Positions 40,377 through 51,133 of a DNA stretch of 64,000 nucleotides are shown one piece after another. The notes beneath the pieces were generated by a model, which worked only from the letters and a program-made list of their open reading frames with translations, was not told the DNA's origin and searched no databases. The stretch is from Azolla caroliniana (lineage: Eukaryota; Polypodiophyta). Position 1 is the stretch's first letter; every line of letters begins with the position of its first letter. The stretch is from contig JBHGNT010000005.1 of NCBI GenBank assembly GCA_043228905.1, positions 9,486,001-9,550,000 on the forward strand, given 5' to 3'. A program made the translations under genes and the position numbers.

Positions 40377-43300
40377 AGTCCAGCCAAAATAGGAGTCGTT
40401 TGGTTGGACAGCCCTAGATCTGTGCAGCCCATTAGTGGTTCCATTCCCTCTAAGCAAGTTAGTGATGTGTTCGTAGCCCAAGTAATAGTTAGTACTAAAA
40501 GTACCCCTCCAATACATGTCCTAGCACTCCTAGATTCTGGAGCTAACTCTTGCTTTATGGATAAGAAATTTGCTCAAGCTCATAAGATATCCCTAAGAAA
40601 ACTCCAGTGTCCAGCCTCTGTAGTAGTCATTGATGGACATCCCATTGCTTCCGGAAATATCATAGAAGAGTCAGAGCCCATTAATATTGTCCTAGATAAC
40701 TTAGCATGTGTAGTATCATTTAATATTATTAGTATCCCAGAACATCCCATAGTTTTAGGATTACCGTGGTTCGAGTTACATAACCCAGACATAGATTGGA
40801 GAACAAGAGAAATCCGGTGTCGACAAACTTGAGGGTCAACTCAGAAGATGGCAACCATTTCGCTACGTCAGTTGCGTAAAGAAGGGCACAAGGAAGAAAT
40901 GTTCCTCTTTGCAATATCAGTAAACCCCTCCAGCACCACTAAAGAAGAATCCACCGTTCAACTTCCCGAGAAGTATCGTCATTACGCCGATGTGTTCGAT
41001 AAAGTACAAGCCAACACACTTCCTCATCATCGACTGTACGATTGCCCCATCGATTTACAACCGGGAAAAGAGCCGCCATGGGGACCGATCTACAATTTGT
41101 CACCAACCGAGTTGGAAGTCCTTCGGGCCTATATAGAGGAGAATTTGGAAAATGGTTTCATTCGGCATTCGAAATCTCCAGCGGGCGCGCCCATTTTCTT
41201 CATCAAGAAAAAGGATGGATCGCTTCGTCTCGTTGTAGATTACCGTGGCCTGAATAAGGTTACAATCAGGAATAGGTATGCTCTTCCCCTTATCTCAAGT
41301 CTTTTAGAACGGATCAATGGTGCCAGGTTCTTCACGAAGATTGACTTACGGGGAGCATATAACCTCGTACGGATCTGACCAGGAGACGAATGGAAGACCG
41401 CGTTTCGCACCAGATATGGGCACTTCGAGTATACGGTCATGCCGTTCGGCCTCACTAATGCACCGGCAGTCTTCCAGCACATGGCTAATGATATATTCCG
41501 AGATCTTTTGGATGATTGTTTGATCATCTATTTGGATGATCTACTGGTTTATTCAAAGACCCAAGAAGAACATGATTCTCATGTACTATTAGTACTAAAA
41601 CGACTTCGAGAACATGGTCTGTATGCAAAGCTGGAAAAATGTAGTTTCGGATGCAACCAAGTGGAATTTCTCGGCTACATCATTTCGTCAGAAGGCATCT
41701 CCATGGACCCAGCTAAGGTCAAAACGGTGGTAGAATGGCAGACTCTGCGTTCGGTGCGGGATGTGCAATGCTTCCTAGGCTTTGCCAATTTTTACCGGAA
41801 GTTCATACAAGATTACTCAAAGATCGTTCTACCTCTCACACAACTTACCAGGAAGGGACAACCGTTCATCTAGTCTGAAGAAACGGATGTGGCTTTCGAG
41901 AGTCTTAAAAAGGCATTTACCTCGGCTCCAATTCTAGCTCATGTCGATCCGGAAAAACCATTCATTATCGAAGCTGACGCATCCGATTTTGCATTGGGGA
42001 GCATTCTGTCACAACAGGGGAATGATGAGAAGCTACATCCTGTGGCTTTTCACTCACGCAAGTTTGACGCCACCGAAATCAACTACGAGATTCATGATAA
42101 GGAGCTATTGGCAATAGTGGATTCTTTTATGTAATGGAGGCATTTTCTGGAGGGATCCTCTCATCCGGTCACCGTATTTAGTGACCACAAGAACCTTGCC
42201 TACTTTCAGGATGCTCATGTGTTGAATCGACGTCAAGCTCGGTGGGCCCACTTCCTCATGCGTTTCGACTTCAAAATTACATATCGTCCGGGGAAGCACC
42301 AAGGGAAGGCAGATGCATTATCACGGCGTTCGTATCTAGCACCCTGTCCCGGCGAGCTAGCTTTCGATAACCAAAAACAAGTCATCTTGGGACCGGCACG
42401 ACTACAAGCAACACAGATCTTTGACATGCCCATGGATTCCCGCGTTATCGATACCATACGCGAAGACTTGAAGACAGATGCGTTCGCCCAAGCTATACTA
42501 GCACAAATTGATCCCTCTCGAGCGTCGTGTTCACAGTCGCAACCACCAGGTACGGACTATCGGCAATTCCAATACCATGATGGATTACTCTTCTTTAAAG
42601 AACTTTTGTATGTTCCTAATGGTTCTTGCCGCCTTCAAGTAGTACAAAACTGTCATGACACATATACAACTGGGCATTTTGGTAGTACTAAAACACTACA
42701 TTTAGTACAACGATCATTCTGGTGGCCTTATATGCGACAATTTGTTGAGGATTTTGTTCGGACTTGTGATACATGCTGCAGAGCGAAAATGCCAAGGCAT
42801 CATCCATACGGTTTATTAGAACCATTACCAATTCCAAGCAAGCCGTGGCAGTCCATTGCTCTAGACTTCATCACAGATCTTCCAGTCTCTAAGGGGTTCA
42901 ATGCGATTCTAACGGTGGTCGATCGATATACGAAGATGGCTCATTTCTTGCCATGTACTAAGGAGATCTCCAGTGAAGACACTGCCAAAATTGTCATGCG
43001 TGAAGTATGTCGGCATCATGGACTTCCAGATAGTATCATCAGTGACCATGGACCCCAGTTCATGTCAAAATTCTGGAAGCACCTTTTTAATATGCTCAAG
43101 GTCAGTTGTAACCTCTCCTCCGGTTACCACCCACAAACCGACGGCCAAGCCAAACGAACCAATCAAACGCTGGAGCAGTATCTGCGGTGCTTTCTCAGCT
43201 ATCATCAGGATGACTAGGCAGATATTCTCCACTTCGCCGAATTTGCCTATAACAACTCTATCCACGCATCCACGAAAGTTACGCCATTTTATGCTTATAC

Positions 43301-43961
43301 GGGATGTCACCCCCGGTGGTGTGTACTTGAAACCCCAGAGGTGTCCACAAATCCTTGCGCAGAGGATCGTTTGGAGAGGTTACGCAAGATACAAGCGGAT
43401 TTGTCTACTCATCTCCAACAATCTCAACAAACACACAAGGTTTATGCGGATCGTCATCGACTCCCATCTAGTTTTAACATTGGAGATTGGGTATGGCTAC
43501 TCCGACGACACATCAAAACTACTCGCCCATGCGAGAAGTTGGATTATCGGCGATTAGGTCCTTTTCGTATTATAGGAAAGATTAATGATGTCGCTTTTCG
43601 TCTTTATCTACCTCCACAACTTCGGATACATCCGGTGTTTCATAGTTCTCTCCTCGAACCCTATCAAGAGAGCACCATCCCAGGCCGTATTACACAGCCT
43701 CCACCCCCGATCGAGCTTGAAGATGGACCTGAGTATGAGGTTGCCGCCATCCTTGATTCCAAGTTTGTTCGCAACAAGCTCTACTATCTAGTCGATTGGC
43801 TAGGATATAGTCCCAGTGAGCGTACTTGGGAACCGATAGAGAATGTCACCAATGCTCGTGCTCTTCTTGAAGACTTCCATCGTCAATATCCAGACAAACC
43901 AGGTCCTCAATCCAAAACGACTCGTTACACTCGTCGTTTTAAAGGGGGGATAGTGTCATGA
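40377..43961 (+). pseudogene. Gypsy-E pol: protease, RT, RNase H, integrase, chromodomain
   Basis: A single frame of about 1190 codons without frameshift, interrupted only by stops at 41376 (TGA, CGA expected), 41871 (TAG, TGG expected), 42132 (TAA) and 43215 (TAG, TGG expected). Protease [31 protein letters not shown] and IIYLDDLLVYS; RNase [16 protein letters not shown] and HPVTVFSDHKNLAYF; integrase H2C2 (HLVQRSFWWPYM, CDTCCRAK), core ALDFITDLPVSKG, IISDHGPQF; chromodomain YLVDWLGYSPSERTWEP. The catalytic Glu of integrase is Lys (GQAKRTNQ). The frame ends 8 bp inside the LTR. Confidence 0.94.
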
Positions 43962-44387
43962 TATGGCAAGACTCGAACCCATGACCTTATGCTATATGGG
44001 TCGAGCTCTTAACCATTGGATTATACATTGTAATACGTAGAATATTATTTTCATTTATATTTTATTATAGAAAATTGATGTATATTCCAGATTTCTCTAG
44101 AACATTCTAGAAACTTCAGGAGTATTCCTTAGAACACTATAAAAGGAGGCACAAGGCATTATTTCGAACCAAATCGGTTCAACGCCAGTCTTAAGCCTCC
44201 TAGTTATTGTACATTTTCTTCACATAATATATATCTTTTTTTATCATCACTCTCTCTCTCTCTCTCTCGATCTCTCTCTCCCTCCCTCTCACTCACTCTT
44301 TCCTTCTCTCGAGAGTTCTTCAACTCTCTTAGTACTAATACTTCTTTTAGTACTAAGTCCTTCTCTGTCTTAGTATTGTTCCTAACA
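43954..44387 (+). repeat. Gypsy-E 3' LTR
   Basis: TGTCATGATATGG...GTTCCTAACA after the purine tract AAAGGGGGGATAG. Contains the same tRNA-like module, HSE array and TATA box as the 5' copy. Confidence 0.95.
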
Positions 44388-45378
44388 ACACCAATAGCCA
44401 CAAGTGGTTGAGTGTCATGCAGGACGAGATGGATTCCTTGCATGAGATCCACACGTATGAATTGGTGGAGTTGCCGAAAGGAAAGAGGGCACTCCGAAAC
44501 AAGTGGGTGTACAAGTTGAAACCAGGAGATGCCGGCAACCCTCCAAGATACAAAGCTAGGATCGTGGTGAAGGGGTTCCAGCAGAAGAAGGGCGTGGACT
44601 TCGATGAGATATTTGCCCCGGTAGTAAAGATGACTTCTATCCGAACGGTGCTGAGTATAGTGGCAAGCATGGACCTCAAGGTAGAGCAGTTGGACGTGAA
44701 GACGACATTCCTTCACGGTGACCTCGAAGAGGAGATCTACATGCAGCAACCGGAAGGATTCGTGGAGAAAGGGAAGGAGCACCTGGTTTTCCGGTTGAAG
44801 AAGAGCTTGTACGGACTGAAGCAGTCTCCCCGACAATGGTACCGGAAGTTCGACTCCTTCATGACCGACCAAGGGTATCACAAAACGGAAACCGATCACT
44901 GCGTGTTTGTGGAGAAGTTCGAAGGAGGCGACTTCCTGATACTCCTTCTGTACGTGGACGACATGTTGATCGTCAGACGAGACCAAGCCAAAATACGAAT
45001 GCTGAAGAAGGTTCTCAACCGAACTTTCTCAATGAAGGACTTGGGCCCGGCAAGACAGATACTGGGGATGCACATCATCCGGGACCGGTCAAAGAAGCAA
45101 TTGTGGTTGTCACAGGAGAAATATGTGACAAAGGTGCTTCAGTGGTTCAACATGTTAGAAGCAAAACTGGTCGGATCGACACTCCGGGCAAACTGCAGAC
45201 TATCCGATAAGCAAAGCCCGAAGACGAAAGCAATCCTGGCAAGGAACACTGGAACGTGGTCAAATGGATACTCTGGTACTTGAAGGGCACTTCGAATATG
45301 TGTCTCCGATTCAGCTCCGGTAAACCTCAACTTGACAGTTTTACCGATTCGAACATGTCGGCTGATGTGGATACCAGC
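44388..45378 (+). pseudogene. Copia-D reverse transcriptase
   Basis: Resumes the Copia-D frame with WLSVMQDEMDSLHEIHTYEL. RVT_2 motifs: LRNKWVYKLKPGDAG, TTFLHGDLEEEIYMQQPEGF, catalytic LLLYVDDMLIV, KDLGPARQILGMHI. The long frame ends at 45281 after a shift at KTKA; the next segment WILWYLKGTSNMCLRFSS and FTDSNMSADVDTSRS (start of RNase H) reaches the TRGAG-F insertion. Catalytic RT residues intact. Confidence 0.92.
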
Positions 45379-45383
45379 CGGTC

Positions 45384-45820
45384 TGTTGTCCAGAGGATAG
45401 AAATGTAAAATTAGCAAATTAGCAAACGCCGAGTCCGAGTATCACGGGCCACCGATGGCTCGGTTGTGTGTTAGGGGAAAAGTTATTTAAACGAGAAGCA
45501 GTACCTCAGAAAGGAGAGAGAAGAAAATTATAGGCGGAAGCACTAGCTTAGTCATTCGAATTAGATAAACTCATAAGTGTTCTGTAATCCTTTTCTGCCA
45601 TAGTAATATATCTTAATTGTGCCTATTTTGCTGCATGAGTCTGTGTTTCGATCTATACCTATGAGTTTCACGCCGCCACGTCTATCAAAACCTCGCTAGT
45701 GTTTTCTCTTTGAGCCCTGTATCTCTCTCGACGCCTCTGTACGAGCCTTCACGTACCACGCCCTTGAAGACCGATAGACACAGATCTATCGAAGGTGTTC
45801 ACCCAAAGGAACGGGTAACA
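45384..45820 (+). repeat. TRGAG-F 5' LTR
   Basis: TGTTGTCCAGAGG...ACGGGTAACA, 437 bp. No clear TATA box; GTTATTTAAACG at about 45484 is the nearest AT-rich candidate. Confidence 0.93.
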
Positions 45821-45823
45821 CAA

Positions 45824-45837
45824 TTTGGCACGCCCGG
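45824..45837 (+). other. TRGAG-F primer binding site
   Basis: TTTGGCACGCCCGG, three bases after the LTR. Gypsy-D has TTTGGCACGCCTGG in the same place; the priming tRNA is not identified. Confidence 0.75.
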
Positions 45838-46011
45838 TTACAGCTGTGAGTGCACAGCGAACTTTGTTGAAGGTAACCACCAGCCGCCGTTACGGCGCCC
45901 TCTCGCACCACGAGGTCTCGGTCACCTGCTCGACGCCCTGAGCCAGTCAAAGGAACTTCCGACTCGGCGGTCACTGACCAATCCTTTCCCGATCAATCGG
46001 GGGCTTGTCCA

Positions 46012-46905
46012 GTGCAATCCTCGCCACCGGACACTCAATCACGAGTGGATTCACCACCAGAGCCCCCGTCGAGCCCTCCGGAGGTCAATCAACCGGAACT
46101 AAACCCTTTTCCGGTGCTACCAGAAGAACCACGGTACGACATCATGCCGTACCCATACCCACGATATGCTGACGGACCTGACGCGGAGTCACACTTCCAT
46201 GCCTTCATATCCACGTGGCAAGCTAACCACTCCACGCACCGCCTCACACCGGCCGAAATCGATGCCTGGAAGATTGCCGAGTTCACACTCTCCCTCGAGG
46301 GACCGGCCGCACGATGGTACTCTCGTCTCGAAATAGGAGAGGCCACCACTTTCCAAATCATGCGCACAAAGTTCCTTGAACTTTTTCATCGCGAGGTGCC
46401 TAAACGGGAACTGCTACGGCAATTCTTCTCTATATGCCAGGAACCGCACGAAATGGTCGCGCAGTTCACGATCCGGTTCCAAGATCTCTACAGACAAGTG
46501 GCCGATGATGTCTCGGCACAACATATACCGAACACTTTCCTATCCAGTTTACTAGAGCCTCTACGAACGACTCTCGCACTTACAAATTTCGCCAACCATA
46601 CTATCGAACAAGTCATAGCGCGCGTTCTCGCCCTCGATCGGAACCAGCACGGCACGGCCTTCTCGATGACATCCTTGCAAAACGCTCTTCCCCAAGAGGA
46701 CAATCGCTTTCACCAAGCCCTCCAATGCACTGCGTGTTCGGGATCAGGACACCTGGCCCTCGAATGTCCCCACCGACCACAGTGTCCGATCTGTCAGTCT
46801 CGAGTTCACACGGTCGAGCAGTGCGAATATAATATGCTGAACCGCACAACGGCGGCACCGGTCCGCCAGATCGAGCCACGAAATACATACTCTCGGCAAG
46901 ACGAG
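46012..46905 (+). CDS. TRGAG-F Gag
   Basis: Pro-rich N-terminus (residues 1-45), Retrotrans_gag capsid region (HRLTPAEIDAWKIAEFTLSL, GPAARWYSRLEIGEATTFQI, LELFHREVPKRELLRQFF, about residues 60-215) and a zinc cluster CTACSGSGHLALECPHRPQC followed by CPICQSRVHTVEQCEYNMLN (about residues 243-285). This pattern is nearly the same in Gypsy-D gag. No stop. Past about residue 295 the frame seems to be left for the coiled-coil frame by a +1 shift between 46870 and 46905; the annotated continuation to 47121 looks like out-of-frame coiled coil. Confidence 0.9.
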
Positions 46906-48088
46906 CGATATATCTACCACGGCCAAGGAAGCCGAACTCAAAAGCAAGCTGGAGGAATACGCAGCCACAGTGGTGAAGAAAGAGACGGAGGTTCTAGACC
47001 TACAGGCCGCGCTCGACAATGCACACAACTGGAACCAGCGGCAGGAGGAAAGAAATCGCGAACGGGAGGAGAGGATGAACGCGGAGAATGCCGAGCTGTA
47101 GAGTCAACGGACGACCCTTAAAGAGATGGCTGACGAGTTTTTCATCAAATGCAAGCTACTTTCGGAGCAAAAAGACGCCTTATCGGATTCCTACTTTGCC
47201 CTACAAGAAGAGAGAATCGTCAAACGGGAACAAATCCAGGCCACGTGTCAGAAAGAACGGGAGCAGGCCACCGAAGAACTCACCAAGCGTTACGAGCAGG
47301 CTCTCCAGCTCATAACCGCGGATGCAAAGAACAGTCAGACCATCTATGAGCTAAGGACACAGAAGATTCAGGCCGAGGTCGACAGCTTAAAACAGGAATT
47401 AGCAGCTATCCGAGCACAGCCCAGCATGGATGAGACACGCATCCGCATACTGCTCGAGAAACAGCGCCAGCACCTTACCAAAAAGGTCGAGGAAACAATA
47501 AGTCGCCCAGGAGACGAATGGGCAGCCCAAGCTGCCGAATTGCATACTTTACGCGCCGACACCGAGAACCGACGGAAGGAGGGCCACGGCTTCTACAAAA
47601 TGGACGAAGCCAGCATTCAAAACCTGCGTGCAGATTTAACCGAGGATTACCAGTCCTTGGCAAAATCTCACACCGCGGCAATCGAGCAAATAATGGAGGA
47701 CTTCAATGACGGTCAGATGTTGTTTCACCTGGAAGCAGAAGCCTTCGAACAAGAACGACTTGCAGCCATCCCCACCAGCCCTCCAACGGCCACAGAGCAG
47801 AAAGAAGAACCTCCCAGCAAGGAGATCACGGACACGGCACAGGAGGAACTTGCCCCGGCCAACAGACATCCCTTGGACGCCCACACGGTACCAAAGCCTG
47901 TCGAAGGAGAGGTCAGCACCCACGAACCCACACCCCCACCAGAAGAATCGGCCGCACCCGAGGCGGACGCCCGAGAAGAAATGCCACCCCCGGACCAAAC
48001 TCAACCCCCCGCACCGACAGTGCAACCAGACTACCCTGCCACCACCTCGGACCCCGAAAGCATCCTCGACATCTTAAAGGAGGAATGA
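46905..48088 (+). CDS. TRGAG-F coiled-coil protein
   Basis: About 394 codons in one frame with one stop (TAG at 47099, CAG expected); the longest open part starts at Met 47126. Heptad-rich helices KEAELKSKLEEYAATVVKK, EEKIV-type charged helices to about 47500, then the segment LRADTENRRKEGHGFYK, a second helix (IEQIMEDFNDGQMLFHLEAE), a 100-residue Pro/Glu/Ala-rich disordered tail and the end ESILDILKEE. Homologous to the LTR-C coiled-coil region. No enzyme motif; a role in particle assembly with Gag is inference. It could be a Gag extension if the upstream shift is programmed. Confidence 0.85.
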
Positions 48089-48185
48089 AACGAGGATCAC
48101 GCCTAAAAGGCAATTTTTGTAATATTGTTAGTATTTGGAAGTCGTGGGTCCGACGGACAAGGTCCTGTCCCACGGCCGTGCCAAG

Positions 48186-48640
48186 TGTTGTCTAGAGGAC
48201 AGAAATGTAAAATTAGGAAATTAGCAAACGTCGAGTCCGAGTATCACGGGCCACCGATGGCTCGGCTGTGTGTTAGGGGAAAAGTTATTTAAACGAGAAG
48301 CAGTACCTCAAAAAGGAGAGAGAAGAAAATTATAGGCGGAAGCACTAGCTTAGTCATTCGAATTAGATAAACTCGTAAGGTCACCGGCCATAGGCCGTGT
48401 TCTGTAATCCTTTTCTGCCATAGTAATATATCTTAATTGTGCCTATTTTGCTGCATGAGTCTGTGTTTCGATCTATACCTATGAGTTTCACGCCGCCACG
48501 TCTATCAAAACCTCGCTAGTGTTTTCTCTCTGAGCCCTGTATCTCTCTCGACGCCTCTGTACGAGCCTTCACGTACCATGCCCTTGAAGACCGATAGACG
48601 CAGATCTATCGAAGGTGTTCACCCAAAGGAACGGGTAACA
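48186..48640 (+). repeat. TRGAG-F 3' LTR
   Basis: 455 bp, like the 5' LTR but with an extra GTCACCGGCCATAGGCCG at about 48380 and roughly nine substitutions. Preceded by CAAGGTCCTGTCCCACGGCC. Confidence 0.93.
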
Positions 48641-49034
48641 CGGTCTACATTCGGGTATGCAGGGGGAGCTGTTTCATGGCAGTCGAGGCTGCAGAAGATA
48701 GTTGCGTTGTCAACCACGGAGGCAGAGTACATGGCGGTTGTGGAAGCCGGCAAGGAAGTATTATGGATGAAGGACTTCATCGGAGAGCTCGGTATCCAGC
48801 AAGATGAATACCAGCTCTATTGCGACAGTCAAAGTGTCATCCACCTTGCTAAGAACGCAGCGTACCATTCCAGGACGAAGCACATCTAACGTAGGTATCA
48901 CTGGATCCGGGAGCGAGTAGAAGATTGAGAGTTCGCACTGACAAAGATCCACACGACCGAGAACGGGTCGGATATGCTTACCAAAGTACTGATACCTGAC
49001 AAGCTGGATGCATGTCGAAGCGGATCGGACTAGT
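48641..49034 (+). pseudogene. Copia-D RNase H end
   Basis: TFGYAGGAVSWQSRLQKIV, LSTTEAEYMAVVEAGKEVLW, YCDSQSVIHLAKNAAYHSRT continue the RNase H begun before TRGAG-F. Stops at about 48888 and 48926. Followed by the purine tract GAAGGGGGAG. Confidence 0.88.
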
Positions 49035-49064
49035 AAAACATCCCATGCTGGAGTGAAGGGGGAG

Positions 49065-49656
49065 TTTATTAAGAAACAGGTCCCTCCGGATGGGAAGTAA
49101 GAAGAACAGTGTTGATGAGCAACTCGGCCGAGGCCGAATCCGGATGTGGAGTACCTGGCAACAGAAGACCCAGTGAGAACTGGATATTGCAGGCCCGGTG
49201 AGAACCTCTCATCGGATGGAAGGGACATATATGCAAATATGTTCCAGAGAGCCCAATGGGGCTATATTTGTAAATGGCCCGAAAGTCATATTAGTATAAA
49301 TAGGACCTAGGGCAAACTTAATAGTTATGATGATAGAGTTATTGGTCTAACCTCTGTACAGTACGTAAGAGAGAGAGAGAGAGAGCGATATACAGAGATT
49401 GTGTCTCTGTTGTAACCGCCGCTAGGCGAAGATTGTGAGCAAGAGGTCGTTGCCTCTGTGCTCCCTGTTGTATTACTTTACAAAGTGATAGTTTGGAGTC
49501 TGTGGACTCCCGTCGTTTATTCCCTCTCAGGGTTTTCCACATTAATATCCTGTGTATTCTCTTTATGTTTTGTCGACTTACCTCCATTCCCATTTCTTCT
49601 GTGTTTTGATTGTCATCAAGTGATCTACACTTCGGTTGTGGCCGGAGATTAATCCG
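49065..49656 (+). repeat. Copia-D 3' LTR, end truncated
   Basis: Starts TTTATTAAGAAACAGG (mutated from TGTTAGGAAATAGG) and matches the 5' LTR to ATTAATCCG, where about 18 bp are missing and Gypsy-G begins. Only about two units of the internal repeat (49140-49210). Confidence 0.88.
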
Positions 49657-50276
49657 ATGACGGCCTAACAACCAACTGGGCCGTCGTGAAGAGAGTCTGC
49701 GGCCGTTTTGACAAACGGCATGAGTGGGTCGATAAAGGCTCGATGGGGGCGGGTTCTGTTGCGGCAAGGAAGGTCGAGGTACCCCCACCGGCGCGAAGGG
49801 AAGAGACACGAGACTAGCTCGTCCGGAGGAGCGGCTCTAAAGGAGCTGACTCAGATGGTGAGGGACTCCAGATTGCGCAAGCACGGAGGGACGGCAGCGA
49901 ACAAGTCCATGACCGAAGGCCTCCGGTTGGGAACCACTGCTTGTGGTGCAACGCGGTCGGCCACACCCGAAAGGACTGTGGGAACTTCGCCGAAGCGATA
50001 AGAGCTAACGCGGTGTACCTATGGAATGGTCGGGTGCACGCTAGCAAGACCTGAAGGGCCCTGGATCTGAATGTCAGACAAGGGGGTATGAAACGGCTGA
50101 TGGAGGAAGCGACGACTTGCCACGCGGAGACCGTCCACTACTCGGCGTTGGCTAGAATCCGGGTCGGAAGTGATGAAGACCGGAAGACAAAGGAAGCCGG
50201 ATTCTGGCCGGTGATGCTGGAAGGCCTCGCCGACGTAAGGCTGAGGGAAGAGGAAGCGGACCGCGCGGAAAGGTGA
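49657..50276 (+). pseudogene. Gypsy-G gag C-terminus
   Basis: Coding traces in shifting frames: KRVCGRFDKRHEWV, then a CCHC knuckle HCLWCNAVGHTRKDCGNF at about 49937-49990, then ALARIRVGSDEDRKTKEAGF. Stops at about 49817 and 50052. Start lost. Confidence 0.75.
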
Positions 50277-50301
50277 CCCGGTCGAAGAGAAGACGGGCTT
50301 C

Positions 50302-51126
50302 GTGGAAGCCGCATGCCAGAACTACGAGGTTCTGGTGGAAGACAAGCGAGCGGGAAAGACCGGGGGTGTCAGACCCTCACAATGGTATGAGACCCGGTTC
50401 GAGCCGAAGAAGAATGATGTCGGTGCATTCGGCGCACCGGACAAGGCCAAGAAGGCCGGTTATCAGTTGAGCACGGAGATTGAAAGGACCACAGACCTAC
50501 GAAAGGTCCTGGAGGAACGGATCCTCAACAGCAAAGTGGAGTTGTCGCTGAGGGAAGTGCTCGGTATCGCCAAGAAGGAGTTCCACGACTCCATCGTAGA
50601 CTTGGTGAAGCGGAAAAGGCTTTCGACAGAGCTGAAGCCAGAGAAGCTGGTGGAGGTGCGAACAACGCACCTAGAAGACATGGCCCTAGAGGACGAATTG
50701 GCGAAAAACCACTACTCGAGGCTACATTGGGCTAGGGCCACTACGGAAACCCCTGTTCGGATCGGGGACGTCCAGGAGTCGGTGGTGGCGTTGGTAGACC
50801 ACGGTTCGGAGATCAACTTGATGTCCATGGACTTCTACAAGAAGGGAAAGTGGTCGATCAACACCAAGCACATGTGGAAGATACGGGCAACAACGCGCGC
50901 CACGGAGGAGCTACACGGAGCTTGCCCGAATGTACGAGTGAAAATCGGCGATGTCGAGATCGACCAACACTTCTTCGTGCAGGAGACGTCCTCGCATCCG
51001 GTGATACTCAGAGAACCGTACATCATGGCGGCGCGCATGGAGACAAAGGTGTTGGACAACGGTTCGTCATATGCACGAGTCAAGAGCCAAGATGGGCGTC
51101 ATTTGGTCCAGTTCCTGATGGTGTGA
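50302..51126 (+). CDS. Gypsy-G linker and aspartic protease
   Basis: 274 codons without a stop. N-terminal charged linker, then a retropepsin-like domain: VRIGDVQESVVALVDHGSEI with the active site as DHG where DSG or DTG is usual, followed by MSMDFYKKGKW and DQHFFVQETSSHPVILREPY. The Ser-to-His change in the active-site triplet is either a lineage feature (DHGSEINL is common in this family as I remember it) or a defect. Confidence 0.8.
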   Translation: MEAACQNYEVLVEDKRAGKTGGVRPSQWYETRFEPKKNDVGAFGAPDKAKKAGYQLSTEIERTTDLRKVLEERILNSKVELSLREVLGIAKKEFHDSIVDLVKRKRLSTELKPEKLVEVRTTHLEDMALEDELAKNHYSRLHWARATTETPVRIGDVQESVVALVDHGSEINLMSMDFYKKGKWSINTKHMWKIRATTRATEELHGACPNVRVKIGDVEIDQHFFVQETSSHPVILREPYIMAARMETKVLDNGSSYARVKSQDGRHLVQFLMV

Positions 51127-51133
51127 CCGAACT

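Larger units (their letters stand above)
38739..44387 (+). mobile_element. Gypsy-E, full-length chromovirus inserted in Copia-D
   Basis: 5.65 kb with LTRs of 432 and 434 bp and a perfect target duplication ACACC (38734-38738, 44388-44392). Gag, protease, RT, RNase H, integrase and chromodomain are in Gypsy order. LTRs differ by about 12 substitutions, nearly all transitions. Confidence 0.96.
45384..48640 (+). mobile_element. TRGAG-F, non-autonomous LTR element coding for Gag and a coiled-coil protein
   Basis: LTRs 45384-45820 and 48186-48640, perfect target duplication CGGTC (45379-45383, 48641-48645), primer site and purine-rich sequence before the 3' LTR. Internal 2.4 kb contains gag and a ~390-codon coiled-coil frame and no protease, RT, RNase H or integrase. 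LTRs differ by about nine substitutions and one 18-bp indel. Such Gag-only elements are known as TR-GAGs; the coiled-coil partner is the unusual part. Confidence 0.93.
35558..49656 (+). mobile_element. Copia-D, Copia element split by Gypsy-E and TRGAG-F
   Basis: LTRs at 35558-36240 and 49065-49656; gag, integrase (to 38738), RT (44388-45383), RNase H (48641-49034). Removing the two nested elements restores a continuous Copia order. Left flank ATACT; the right end is lost at the junction with Gypsy-G, so the target duplication cannot be checked. Confidence 0.93.

Noticed and set aside
45384-48640. TRGAG-F coiled coil as a captured host gene with introns removed
   Set aside because: No match to a host family I recognise, and a homologue sits in a second element family at the same place, so an element gene is simpler.
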